A stretch of DNA of 64,000 nucleotides from contig JAHLJT010003656.1 of assembly GCA_031308135.1 (NCBI GenBank), positions 57,139,174-57,203,173 on the forward strand, in the 5' to 3' direction. Positions within the stretch are counted from its first letter, which is position 1, and each line of letters begins with the position of its first letter. The notes below the pieces were generated by a model. That model searched no databases. It saw only the letters and a list, made by a program, of their open reading frames with translations, and was not told the DNA's origin. The position numbers and the translations under genes were made by a program. This DNA comes from Acheta domesticus (taxonomy: Eukaryota; Arthropoda; Insecta; Orthoptera; Gryllidae). Positions 47,190 through 59,550 of the stretch are shown here, in pieces.

Positions 47190-47425
47190 CAGGGCCATCC
47201 AGACAAAACCAGCGGCTTGGGGCAGTTGATCCCCGGGGGCCCTTTATTTCATACAAAATATTCCCTCCACCCCCAATTCATAAGCAGAATTAATTTCTCC
47301 GTGCATTAGAAATAACTTACAGCGTTCAATTGGGATTAGAGATAAATATATATTTTTCATTTCTTTTGAATGAAAAAAATCGGGGCCTGGGGCAAGCTGT
47401 CTCCCTCCCCTTCTGGACGACCCTG
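47190..47425 (+). mobile_element. hAT-like MITE family C, intact copy
   Basis: 236 bp. The left end CAGGGCCATCCAG at 47190 and the right end CTGGACGACCCTG at 47413-47425 are imperfect inverted repeats. The flanking 8-mers GTTTTAGA (47182-47189) and GTTTCAGA (47426-47433) match 7 of 8, as expected of an aged hAT target duplication. Diverged copies lie at 8745-8955 and, inverted, at 14910-15135. Confidence 0.85.
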
Positions 47426-47824
47426 GTTTCAGATGACGAACTAAAATCGTCTCATTAAACTCGCCTCGTGAGGAGACGTGCGCGAACTCGTCTCGTGCGA
47501 GTGTGAACTTGCCTGCTTTCAGAATCATGCAAGTAGGCTGCTCTTTCTTTTGTTCTTGAAACAAAATGTTTAGTTTGTTCTACTGACATCGTAGAACGAT
47601 ATTCGAAATCAAAAAATATTTGCCAAGAATACGATCCCTGCCATTTCCCTCGTCAATTCGCACCCTATACCTCTTGCAAAGAGAAAGTATTGAAATGCTG
47701 CAAAGGAAAGTGACGATGTTTCTGCAGAAAGCTCGTATAGTGGTTCTTAATACCTAAAAAATGGATAATTATTGTTCCTGTGTGTAGTAAATGATTACCT
47801 CTAATACTACAAATACTTACAAAT

Positions 47825-48240
47825 CACGTTTGGTGGATTTTCAACAAAATTCCAGGATTTTCAACAAAATTGTTATTCTTTGATCGATCTGGACGATGTC
47901 GCGGCTCCACGAATTTGAAACTATATTTTGATTTGTGTGGCTACTTCACATAAAGCCTCAACATTTTCAAGTTGTTTTTTTTCTCAAAAATAGTTACAAA
48001 TTTTGTTGTTGCTTTTTTTGGTCTCAGGTACAACTAAATACGCTTTTAAAAATGGCGCATATCTGATGTTCATTGACCTCAAAGTTTAGAAAATTGCAAA
48101 AGTTTAATTCTTTTCAGCATCTTCCTTCAACTACAGTGTTGAAGACAGTAATTTTTCTTAATGAAATCTGTTCAAAATCAAATCTTTAAAAAATAATTAT
48201 ACATATTTTCAAAATGTGATTAGTTTGCTAAACCGAGGTA
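47825..48240 (+). repeat. family A internal fragment
   Basis: GATCGATCTGGACGATGTCG near 47882, a TTTGAAACTATATTTTG block, CACATAAAGCCTC, TTGCAAAAGTTTAATTC, CCTTCAACTACAGTGTTGAA near 48122 and TTTTTCTTAATGAAATCTGT, in the order of a family A left arm. Neither end is present. Confidence 0.65.
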
Positions 48241-49555
48241 TCTGATTTAGAATCCAAACGAAGTCAAATATTTTGCGAGTGGTGCCACTTTTGCGAGTTC
48301 AAATAGTTTTATAATTTTATGTGAGCGTAAATAATGTGAGAAATTACATGCTGTTGAAACACAACTAATATCTTAAGTCACATGCAAATATTCTCCCATT
48401 TTTTTAAGCGGTCATCTGCCCCGCAGTCAGAGGCCGGGAACATTTCATATATTGACTTGTATTAAACGGCCACAGTGTACCTACAATTTTGCAATTTTGA
48501 GCCTAGCTCTACAAGAAACAGAAACGTGGTGAAGATTACTATGATTCATACTTCCTGCGATTGCATTGCACACACGTACTTTTAGATAAGATTATTAGTG
48601 TCGCTAATTTGCGGGAGGATTACATTGCTTGAGATGTACAGTAGATGATTTTCATGCATGCTTTGATGTTCCTTCAGTGTGTGAATTGCAACTTTAAGTC
48701 TTACTGGGAATCAAGTCTGCAAATAAACATGTACAAGAGTGGGGATCCAGCTCAATGCCGATCTCTTGAAAAATTACATGCCAGAGCGACAATGTTAATG
48801 AGCCCCGGCAAACGCCCCTTGGACCATGCATGAACCAAGTCGGCATCAAAGAGTATTTCCTCGGCATACTCGCGGGCAGAAATAGGAGAGCGTGGAAACG
48901 AAGAGTGGTTAAAAAGGACATTGGATGACTTTGTATTGCTTAAATGAGAACTGGCGAATAATCTTCCCAAATTTGGTAGCGTGAGTGTAAATTAAAAGGT
49001 GTTAACCTGAGCGTCCTTAAAAACACACCGTGTTTCTTTGTAAATATAACAGACCGTATGTTTGCTTCCTGTATTCTTATAACTAGGGGCAGATTTTAAT
49101 GAAATGTCATTTTTCCCCTTTAGAACAAAGCTGTTTAGTATTCAAATTAATTTTATGTTATGAGTAGAGCTGTGATTCATATGCAATAAAAACAGCGAAA
49201 TATGCACATATATGTAAATATATTTGATAATACATGCAATTAAAAAAGGAAAATATGCGTAATAGTGTAATGTAAAGTGTAATGTGGGAAATACTTGTAT
49301 GTTTACAGCAAAAAACGATACAGAAATCATATAAATTGTTACAAGCGACAAGCATTAAGTCAATGGCTTAATTTTGAAAAACAGTTATTTCTTAAGAAAA
49401 GATAATAATGCGAGATGCGGATAATGTGCTACATAAAACAAAATCCAACAAACATAGTATGACTTCCTCTCATTATAATAAAATCTAGAACACACACACC
49501 CACAAAACTTAAAACTTAAAATCTTGATTTAATGCGTTTCACTTGTGAGTCAACG
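48241..49555. other. intergenic DNA, nothing recognised
   Basis: AT-rich, with short frames only. Confidence 0.35.
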
Positions 49556-49884
49556 ATATTTGGTCTCCTTCACTACTCAGCGAACAAATAACGCACTCCC
49601 AGATTGTCTGTGCCATAAATTCACGGTCCTGACTCTTTTAACACCACTCCACGTTTGCGCCGTGTGTGGGCACGCATAGGCGCTCGGCTGATGCACATTT
49701 CATTGCAACTGATACTGCTGATGACAGGTCTTAGCGTACTTCTCGAGCGACTTCGGGCAACACCCTCTCCACACTCCCTGGACGTGGACTGGAAGCGGAG
49801 TGGACAAGGATGAGGAGCAGATACCACGCGGTGGGTTCGTGGCCTGGCTTTGAGGTACTACCATAGACCAAGGATCTTTACTCT

Positions 49885-49995
49885 ATGGTACTACTCCAGC
49901 ATTCGCCTGGTATTGATCCAAGAAATCACGGAAAACTTCCGATCAGAGCAGCCGGCCTCCTCCAATTATGTAGCCGGTGTCGAATATGTGTCATC
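49885..49995 (+). repeat. dispersed repeat family B, core fragment
   Basis: CATTCGCCTGGTATTGATCC, AAATCACGGAAAACTTCCGA and TCAGAGCAGCCGGC in the same order as the other three copies, then TAGCCGGTGTCGAATATG. Confidence 0.7.
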
Positions 49996-50038
49996 GCCCA
50001 AACTCAAACCCTATAAGAGAGACGTTAGTAAATTGGGA

Positions 50039-50041
<3 letters not shown>

Positions 50042-50096
<55 letters not shown>
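50042..50096. repeat. (AT)n microsatellite
   Basis: About 27 AT units inside the direct-repeat interval. Confidence 0.95.
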
Positions 50097-50099
<3 letters not shown>

Positions 50100-50938
50100 T
50101 ATACATTGACATATCAAACTCAGGCTTTGAAGACCAGCTCCGGCTGGTCTCCTGCACTACTCAGCGAACAAATGACGCACTTCCCGATCGTGTGTGCCAT
50201 AAATTCACAGACCTGACTCTTTTAAACACCACTCCGCGTTTGTGCTGTGTGTACACGCACAGGATCTTACGAGCGGTACTGCAATGTTGCCATTGAACCA
50301 TCCCAGCTCATTGGACATTATTGAAGTTTCACAATTGAATGAAAAAAGAAACACTAATAATAAAAAAGAAAACAAAACAAAGTATTAAGGACAGAAAGAC
50401 TATCAAATGTTACCTACATATGCATGGGTCTACCCGTATTACACAGTCGGTAGTACTGCAAAAGAGGCAGTAATATCTATTAAAAGGCATTGCATGGAGA
50501 TCGGCAGTACTGCGACGGCTAAAAAGATCAGCTGCAAAAATAGTGAATTGAGTAGAGCGGTGTTTTTGTTACATATTCTATCAGCCTTGTCATGAACCCG
50601 ACACTTCCACTTTGAATCATGTGCAAATGATTTTGGTTATCTATTCGATGTTTATGTTAACAAGTTGTATGATCTTCCCCTTGTTTTGACTGTTTGGTGT
50701 TTTGTCATAATTATTTCAAATTGTCATTTTCGTATCATTACACTTCTCAGTTCTCAAATCAATGATATCGGCAAATGCAGAAATTTCCAAAGATACGCTA
50801 TGCACATTTCGGGAAATCTAAAGTGAATTAGCTTAGAAAAAAAAATAATAAATTGACATTTAAGACCATTGAAAATGAATATTTGATTCTAAATAGGAGT
50901 ATTAAAAGTAGTGATACGGTTTTCAGCCGCGAACAATT

Positions 50939-50941
<3 letters not shown>

Positions 50942-50993
<52 letters not shown>
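50942..50993. repeat. (ATA/TAA)n microsatellite
   Basis: About 17 trinucleotide units in an otherwise featureless AT-rich stretch from 50271 to 51480. Confidence 0.9.
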
Positions 50994-50994
<1 letters not shown>

Positions 50995-51534
50995 GAAAGA
51001 GGAATTTCATTTATGAACTTCATGCCTTCAAAAAATTTGGCTATTTAAAATATTTAATCAAATATCATTACATTACTGGAAGGATCAAATTACACATTAT
51101 TTGTCATTTAATCATTATTTCTAGTTCCAAATTTCAATCTAAACGCTAAGATTGAACATTATAATTTTCACATATTTATTAATACATAAGATAGTGAAAA
51201 CTGTTTTATTATTTAAAAGTGAATAATTAATGCTGTATTTATTCAGTAAAGTTGTATTTATTTAACCATACTTTATTTTATTAATGTTTTTTTACCGTTT
51301 CGATTTTACTTCGTTTTCTAAATTTTTTGTTAATATATTAATTGCATGTTGATTGCATTCTTAAGTATATCCTATTTTTTTGGTTTGCTCTCTTTACAGA
51401 AATACGTCGATCGTTATATGATAATCCAGCAGATTGTTTCGTAGCTGACGCATTTTTGGCCAGAAACCTATTTTACATTCCGCGGTACAATTTCGTTACT
51501 TGGGTTTAAAGTCAGCCCGCCAACGCGAATTTGT

Positions 51535-51754
51535 CTGACCAATGACGTGAATGCAGCGTATTTGAATCAACCAATACCGACTCTTGTTTTGGCTGTGTAG
51601 AGGAACGCGAAGCGCTGGGAAGCGCTTGTTGTGCGTAATATAAACGAAGGGTCGTTGGATTCCTGGCTGATTCCAAAAGCCTTTGCAGTGGTGTGAATTG
51701 CTGGAGTCTTGCGTGGTAGCCTGTGGCTTTGTTTGTGAAGCAGTAAAAACACAG
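51535..51754 (+). promoter_or_regulatory. candidate CCAAT/CRE promoter with non-coding first exon
   Basis: Two CCAAT boxes (51539-51543 and 51571-51575) flank a CRE-like TGACGTGA (51543-51550) in a GC-richer island. About 180 bp downstream is a strong donor, CACAG|GTATGT at 51754/51755. No long plus-strand coding frame fits, so the exon would be untranslated. It lies 9.2 kb before the ATG at 61002 on the same strand and could be an upstream alternative first exon of that gene. The link is inference. Confidence 0.45.
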
Positions 51755-53640
51755 GTATGTTCATTCATTTAAATGTTTTAATTGAAATGTATGCTAGGGA
51801 ACAAATCCGTTGTTGTGTTAAGAAAATGTCGGAAATCCTTTGTCTTTTACGCGGTTTCTGGAAATTTTCGTAACGATATTTACTTAAAATCAAAAGTAGA
51901 ATAGGATTTGTTTAAGCTTTCCTGGCCTTACCGCAATTTGATTGGAAACGTTTAATTCATGTTTTTTTATGAAAGGTCTCTGAAGCTTTTGTATTACTAA
52001 ATTTGATATTTACGTATATTTTCACGTGATGGTGTCGTTTCAGAACTTGTGAAATGTTTTAATGAAGAAAATTCGAACGATATAATTAAATTTCTCGCAT
52101 AAACAATTTATTGTAACTTAAGTATCTTTTGTGTTTGAATCAGGAGTGCTTTTACACAATAGTACACAGTAAGTCATACTCACATCCTTTTATTTGCTAA
52201 GACAAAGTCGAATTTAGAAGTTTGACAGTAAATGGAAAGATTTTACGCGGGAAAATGGGAAGTAAAATTTCTATAAATTATTCCCGGAAAAACTGAGGAA
52301 AAGTTCTAAATTTAATGTAGCTCTTATCACAATTTCCACTTTTGTAATTATAAGGTTTAGAAGTGAAAACGAATACTAGATGTAAATTATTAGGCGTGCA
52401 GAAACAAATTGCGAGCTAGTTTACAATAAAATTTACTTATTATTAATGCAAATATTACTTCTTGATGATTTTTTTTAGATTCTAATTATTTAGTAATAAT
52501 TTCAGTTCAGTTGATAAAATGTCCTGTGAGAATGTTATTATAATCCAAATGTTGATAAGAATTTTAAATTCGCTTTTTGTAAGTTGTCAAACTGAAAATT
52601 AAAGAGGAAGTACTAGGTTAATTTTCAACTAGTTGTTCATAACATTTGAAGAGTTCGAGATACAAGTATTTCATGATAGAACAAAAAAATTAACATAAAG
52701 TAGAATTTTGTGAGTGCATAAATGAAGTAGATATATACAGAAATATTTGTTCCAAAAGAAACAAGGTTTTTTCATTTTCCATTTTTGTAAAATTATTTTT
52801 TAAACCTAGCCCCCTTTTTTGAAATATCGAGAAATACCTTAAAAATTAGAGAGAATTAGTAGAGAATGGGGCTGTGTGAAGTAAATATGTGCTTACAGTT
52901 GGAGTTGATGAAGGTAAAGTCTTGGATTATGTCCTCACAAATATATCAAAAGAAATGACAGCAATGCAAATGAATATTAATTTGTATCAGGGTAGAAATA
53001 AAATTCAATTTACCAATTTAAATGACATGTGATATCATAAAAGTATTAACAGTATATTATGCAATTAATTTTTTGCACCTTCCTCAACAGTTCTTTTTTC
53101 TGCAAAGCACATTCTAGTGAAAGAATGTTCCTATAGTTTCTTGGTTTGATTGACGGTGGATTTCTTTGTTTACCTTATCTGCAGTGTTTCTAATTTTCTT
53201 GTATGGAAATGTATTGAGTAGAGATGGTATTAGAATGTATTTAAGAGCCACAGGTAATTTATGAGTATTTAATTTCTCATTAGTTAACAGTAATTTTATT
53301 CAACATGGGAAGTTTTCTTTTTCACACGTAACACGTGCATGAAAATATGATTTTTATAACACAAAGAGAGACGCTGGTCTCAGAGACTGCCATTTGTTAT
53401 TGGGCATTGAATGTGGGGTGTGAAGGTAAAATAAATTGTAGACCTGTTTCAGTCAAGTCTTACATTTCTTTAGAGTATTCTAAAATATATTTTATATAAT
53501 AAAAAAGTGAAAATAATTGAAAAATGTTGAAATTTTTGAAGAACATTGAAATTGTTGAAAACCATTTTTATTGTCAAAAAAAGGTTTTTATTGTTGTAAA
53601 TTGGAAATTGCCTGTAAATCTGTACTGTCTCCTCTGTCCT
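51755..53640. other. AT-rich, possible intron, nothing recognised
   Basis: No coding frame or repeat copies seen. A 28-bp motif around 53363 (CTGGTCTCAGAGACTGCC) recurs at 54050 (CTGGTCTCACAGACTGCC). Confidence 0.35.
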
Positions 53641-53649
53641 CTAAATCTG

Positions 53650-53914
53650 TACAGTGTTGATCCAACTGGTCTTTGTGGGCGAGCAAGGAATTGCCCAAGA
53701 ATCGTTTTTGTCCTTTTTTACCGTCCCACAAGTTAATTTTCTCTTCAGTTTGACAATAACTTCTGCAGAACTAAATCTATTATCTAAAGTGACATTCCTG
53801 AGACCATTTAATAGGTTTGCATACCCAAAGCATAGCTTGAGTAGGATACTAAGTTTTTCTCTTCTTGAGTTGGAATCGTCTGAACGAATTGGGCGATCCA
53901 TTACAATGTTTTGA
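53650..53914 (-). pseudogene. piggyBac-family transposase remnant
   Basis: A minus-strand frame of 86 codons includes NGLRNVTLDNRFSSAEVIVK then LKRKLTCGTVKKDKND. PiggyBac transposases typically have a catalytic-region motif of the form LDN-F-S followed 15-20 residues later by CGTVRKNRKG, which this parallels closely. The rest of the protein is not legible nearby. Similar 18-bp motifs near 53370 and 54050 bracket the remnant in direct orientation, which is not the inverted layout expected of piggyBac ends. Confidence 0.55.
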
Positions 53915-56261
53915 AAGTAACAATTTTAAATAAATACTTGAGAAAGTCACCAAAGAGCATATATGGACACATCCTTCTCGTAGACTACTTACACACTAAG
54001 AGAAATAAACGGTTTCACATACTGCTATGAAAAAATATGGAAAGAGAAACTGCTGGTCTCACAGACTGCCATGATATTCAGAAATACCCCTTTTATGCCG
54101 GCTGCTTCAGCAGAACGAAACAAAATTCTGCTGAGTGATAGAAGAGGGTCAGAGAGGAAGGTACTATGACTGTCAAGGCTCTCACCCACTTCATTATTGC
54201 ATAAACCAATTTCACTTGGTGCCTGTCAGACAATGTTTCCCTATAAGTGTTAAAGAGGATCAGAAATTGATAACAAAATACATTACATTCACTTGTTGAG
54301 AAAATGATATTCATAAGGAATTTATTAATATTTCAATTCTTATTTTTTCAAAATATCAGGAATATCTACAGGAAGGTAAGATAAAATTTTTTGTTTCAAT
54401 ACAAAAATATTATATTAGCAGTACTAGCAGAGTAAATAGTATGTTTTAGTGTTATGTACTTCCTTTCTTTCATTGAAATGTGTTCCAGAGTTGCATTGAC
54501 CCAGAACAGCTTAACTTTACATTTCTGTACAAAGAATTTGTCAAATACTTGCCATTTCAGGTTTTGTAATCCTTGTTGCTTCTAAATCTCTGAACGGGAA
54601 AAAAAGAAAATCTTTATTGGGGGGGGGGGGTTGGTAAACATTTTGATTCTTACTTGCAGAGACCAAAATGATGGTCTTCTAATTAGTATTTTTCACACTG
54701 CATCACATATTAATGACAATCAATACAAGTCATTTTTATGCTACGTAAGTTTATTATCTTAGTACCACGAGGTTTCGCGACCCCATTGGCTTCATCTTCA
54801 GAAGTACTGTAATTGTTTTTGTTTCTTTCTTAAATATAATAAAATAACAAAATTAAATAGAGTTAACAAGAGAAAAATAAAAAGTAAGTATGAAGCACAA
54901 GTCTTACCCTTTCTTTTTTATTTGTGTTTATTGTTGTTGGCTAGGAAATTTTATATGCCTTGCTTTTGAATCAGAAGCAGTTGACACATTTAGTTTTCCA
55001 ATTTGACATTTATACATTTGCAAATGAATCCATCTAATATGCCTCATGCTTTTGTCATCTTTTCAAAGTTTTGATATTGGTTATAACATTTTGAAAGGTA
55101 AATAATTATTTCTGATAAATTTTTCTTCTGTTCTCATATTTTTGTCTCTTGCTTCAGGGCATAGCTCAGTGAAATTTCTTGACATTTGGTTGGAATTGAA
55201 TGCTGTGTAGATTAATATTTGTGGATATTTCGCAGATTTTTCCTGTTGCATATTCGTGTAATTATAGGAGCATATTTTGTATATTTCATTGAAATAGAGA
55301 CTTCTTTAAAATTCATGTTGTCATTGAATCTATTTATTTGTGAGCATTCATTGATGAAAAAGAGCTTCACAATTTGCGTGTTTTCTTCTTTTCTGTAGAT
55401 GATTAAATACTTACGCATATGTAGGATATTTCATGATTCCATATTTTTTAAACCAGGCTGAAAAAATTAAAGAAGACATGGTGCATGTTTACTTCAATTT
55501 TTGCTCCTGGGAAGTAAGCTAGTCTATATTATGTTTGCACAAAAATATATCTTTTCATTCCAAGCATGCTTCTGGATTTTATTAAGAAAGGTTTATACAA
55601 GAAATGAAATTTTGTTAATTTTAATTGAATATTATTTATTAATATTTAATTGAATATTATATATTAAAATGCATATTTTAGAACTTTTAGGTCCTTATGC
55701 ATATTAAAGTGCTTATTTCAAGATATTTTGGAACATAAAAATTCTCTCCCTAATAATCACAATAGTGTATGAACTACTAAGTAAAATTTGATGTCAGAAA
55801 GGAGTGTTTTCTTCAGTTTTTGATATAGAGTGAGTGTATGTGTAAAGTAAAGGCCTCCCACCCCTACCTAATTATTTGTAAATTGTGAAAGGTAAGAAGT
55901 TAATTACTTTTTATTTAATTTAATTTTTGACAATATATGAGGAAGTTCTTTGAAAGACAAATTGTAGGTAATAGAAATTAAGGTTTTTGTAGTTTAGTGC
56001 TATGATGGTAAATATTATATTTACATATGTGTGTTATTTTTCTTCCACAATTCTTAATAATATTTTGTTTATCTTACACTTAACATACCTCTTACATTTT
56101 CTCCTTTTGTCTATGAAAAATTCAATTCATTGAGTGGGTTTGGGGCAGGAGGGGTGACTGCTTCAGGTGACATCATTGTAGGGGTTTCACTAACTGAAAA
56201 TTTATTTAATAACTTTATATTTTACCGTAATTAAGATTTTTTCAATTTAATAATTATTTTA
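53915..56261. other. AT-rich DNA, nothing coding
   Basis: Holds a pure G run near 54618 and a fragment ACCACGAGGTTTCGCGACCC near 54761 that looks like part of a dispersed repeat, but no second copy occurs in this window. Confidence 0.35.
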
Positions 56262-56505
56262 CTTTCTCGCTACCGTTGTAGAAAGAGTTATGTAATGCTG
56301 CGCGAGAAAACGGCGAGTTTTCGTCAGAAAATCTCTTTATTACAGGGTAAAGGCCTGGCAAAGAAAAAGTGGATAAATCCAGATGCTAAATTTAGGAAAA
56401 ATTCCTCTAACACGCGGTGTAGCCAGAATCCATATTTTGTGGGTCTTTGATACCGAAACGTTTGACATCAAAACGTGTCCGTGTCTGTCTCCACAACGCT
56501 AGCGG
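56262..56505 (+). repeat. family A terminal fragment
   Basis: Begins ACTTTCTCGCTACCGTTGTA, then GTAATGCTGCGCGAGAAAAC, TCTTTATTACAGGG, AAGTGGATAAATCC, CACGCGGTGTAGCCAGAATC and ACGCTAGCG, matching the outward end seen at 20500-20720 and 41105-41350. Confidence 0.78.
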
Positions 56506-58371
56506 CTTCAGGGCATATCAGATTGGAATGCAACAATCGAATTCTCGTCGCGCTCGCAAACTGAATTACGTCCCATTGTTGTGACATGATTTAGCTGTAT
56601 GAAAAGGAGTTGAAATTGTCTAATTTTTGTTGATATTTGTTTGAAAATATTTAGTTTTCGTACCAAATACTCTTATCATTTGTGATGAGTAGACCCGGGA
56701 AATTCATGCACCAAAAAAGTTAAAATTATGCATGCAACCATGAACTTAAAATTGATGTTATATGTACCTAAAATATCCAATATACGTGCTTAAAACTCGC
56801 AATATGTTTTAAACAAAAATATAGTAAGCAACAGATCACATTTATTTTTATAAACCTTCATTGTACATTGTCGTACGAAACGGGTATAATATACTACATA
56901 TAATTTCAAACATTATAATAAACAAAAAAGTTATTAAGCAAGAGAACCAATATCATGTTACAAGATGCCGTAACATTTAGACGAGTTTACTAAGTTAATG
57001 CACACGAATAAAGCAAGAGGAAAGTAGTTTCAAGCGATAACAATCTAATCAGGAGACTAGCGGAAATATGTTGATATTATAGCATGGCGGAGCTGAGCAG
57101 TAAGCAAAGGCATCTTTTAATTCAGTAGTGTCCACGTTCCAAGGCCTGATGGACCACAACTACAATCTTTAATATGGTTGCAGGTCATATTTTCATTACC
57201 CGGGCGAACCCCACGTGATCCTGTATTGTTGATTTCGGAGTTTGCCCGGATGCGAGCGAACAGGGGGGGAGGAAACCATGCATGATATCGGGCCATACCA
57301 TAACGCAGTGAAACACATTGGGATAATATGAATTTCTGAATTTACTAGAAAAAATACCTAAATCTAAACTCAACCTATTTTTACCTTTACATTAAAGGGA
57401 GTGTTGACCCCGCCAGGGTGCGTGCACTAAGCACACAATGTTCTCGCACGACATGGATGCGAGGGACATTCACGTTTGACTAATAAGCAATAACACTCGT
57501 TCTGATTCATAAATTCCGTTTCGTTTTTTTTCTCCCTCACAAATTAGAGTTCTTAATACTGTATCTCAGAACGGAAAAATTTTCAGAACGTGAAATGATT
57601 TTTTTTGGTAGTGTTCTTTACATGAACAACTATCGTTCATAGCGAGCATTATCGTGTTCATTTGATAAACTAAGGGCCATAGCCGTCAATGGGCGTTTGA
57701 ATGAACACATCGAGCACACCTCCTTCGAAACTTTGGACCAGGGTTCGGCGACTTCATGGTGCTGAGGCCCATTTTGCGAGTCGTACTCGGCTTCTTACCG
57801 GACACACGTGACGGATAATCGTGAACAATCGATTGGAAACAAGCATTTTAGAGCCGCCCTCCGTTGTTGAGGTCAACTCTAGTCTGCACGCAGAAGCGAA
57901 TGATGGGAAATAAACGGGCGATTACGGAAGGTAATTGTAAAAACGGGGGTACGGCTGAACTCGTATTTGAACATGCGAACCTTCGAACCGAAGTAGTAAT
58001 GACACTCTTACCTAAGCTGCTGCGTAGGGCCGTAACTACAGTGGGATGTATGTGTGTAGAGGGTGATGATGTTGGTTTTCGTTCCACATTTCGAAATTTT
58101 GAAAATTGCCAAGTATTTTTTTCTTACCGTGTCTACACTTTCAGTACTGAAGCTAAAGATCTTTCCTTTAATAAGGCAATGTATTCCTCAATATTTTTAG
58201 TTCTTCACATCCATTCATGTACATTTTTGGGTAATATTAGTAGTTTTTGTGTAATTTGGAGTTAAAGCGTCCACAATCACAACAATGTTGCGAATTTATT
58301 AAAACGCAGTAATCATTTTCTAGCCTCTTGTCAGTGGCTCAGAGGAACGCACCATTCTTTCACTCGGGCAC
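56506..58371. other. intergenic or intronic DNA, nothing recognised
   Basis: Overlapping short frames on both strands near 57860-58265, with no motif. Confidence 0.35.
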
Positions 58372-58377
58372 TTAAGC

Positions 58378-58519
58378 TTTTTGCTTAAAAAATAGCAAAT
58401 TTTGGGGAGAATGCATTTGTACATACGCTGTGGCGTGTTTTTTTTTTTTTTTTTTTTTTTTTTGCTTAAAAAATAGCAAATTTTGGGGAGAATGCATTTT
58501 TACATACGTTGTGGCGTTT
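58378..58519. repeat. tandem duplication around a poly(T) run
   Basis: Two copies of a roughly 58-bp block beginning TTTTGCTTAAAAAATAGCAA, offset by 83 bp (about 58379-58437 and 58461-58519), separated by 25 Ts. They differ at only two positions (TTTGTACATACGC versus TTTTTACATACGT), so the duplication is young or gene-converted. Confidence 0.88.
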
Positions 58520-58984
58520 GAATTAAAATGAGTCCGCAGTATTTTATTGTTGTTTACTAAGCCAGGAAATAAAGTTGGTTTTTGAAGCTTGAATACTTGA
58601 CACGTGATCAGAAGCAAATGCATCATCATGGTGAATCACAGTGGTGTCACGGGCATGTCACAAAAACGAGCGGAAATTACTAACATTTGAAAAACTGCTC
58701 TGACATCCTCAAACGACTATAATTTCAGAGAACAGCGAATGCCTGTGTAACAAGTACAGACGTGTCCACACTGGCCAGCAAGGGTTGTTCGAACACAAAG
58801 GTCGTCGCGCGGGTCGGCGTTCGTACATTAGTAGCACAGTATGAACTATGTGTTTTTATAGTGGTGCTACAAAAAGGCCTTCATAGTATTAGCACAGACA
58901 TTCTCGTAATAGTTTCCTTATCTTATTAGTCTGAGCGATCATTTCGGTTTGCCCCATCCTCTTCTCAGATGCCATCTGTTGGCG

Positions 58985-59550
58985 CATAAGTCATTTTTTT
59001 CCTTCACCTTTTCTCAAATTTTCCTCTGGATCCCTAATAGAATTGAAATATACCTTTAAAAATGTTATATGAGGGTAAAACCTAGTCTTATATGGACATT
59101 TTCATTGAAAAATTTGGAGCAGTATGTAAGAAAATTTTGTTTAGGTCTTTCTGAAAATGTGCAATTTGAAGCTGGTTTTCATCCAAAACTTGCGATTTTT
59201 GAGAAACTAAATAAGAAAGTATTCGAAGAAATTCTGCTCACAAATGCGATTGTGGAAGTAATGCCCTTGATGTTAATACTGACTAAGAAATATTTAATAA
59301 ATAATACATTCGTGTGATTTTTCAAAGAGTAGAGTGGTATTTATGCCATGCTATTCAGTGCATGTAGCACTATCCGTTCAAAAATCCAAAGAAAGAAAAA
59401 AAAAAAAAAGGGGACTTTTTCCGAGAAAACTGCGTTTGAGCGTTTCTGAAAATGCGCATTTCTGAACTTAATTTTACAGAAATCATCAGAGTTTTAGAGA
59501 AACGTGATAAATCGTTTAAAGCTCTTGTACACATCCAGTAATATATATTA
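58985..59550 (+). repeat. family A-related fragments
   Basis: TTTTCATTGAAAAATTTGG, TTGTTTAGGTCTTTCTGAAA and CTCACAAATGCGAT (59100-59250) correspond to 9780-9860. A second, more diverged block follows at 59410-59540 (GAGAAAACTGCGTTTGAGCG, AGCTCTTGTACACATCCAG). Confidence 0.5.

Larger units (their letters stand above)
49558..50270. repeat. direct repeat pair flanking a family B fragment
   Basis: 49560-49685 and 50137-50262 share GGTCTCC, CACTACTCAGCGAACAAAT, GACGCAC/AACGCAC, TGTGCCATAAATTCAC, CCTGACTCTTTTAA and CACCACTCC in order. Between them lie the family B fragment (49885-49995) and an AT microsatellite. They could be two insertions of one repeat or flanks of a larger unit. Confidence 0.75.

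Noticed and set aside
54755..54815. Fragment with ACCACGAGGTTTCGCGACCC followed by CATCTTCAGAAG
   Set aside because: It resembles a common dispersed insect repeat, but no second copy is present here and its limits cannot be set.
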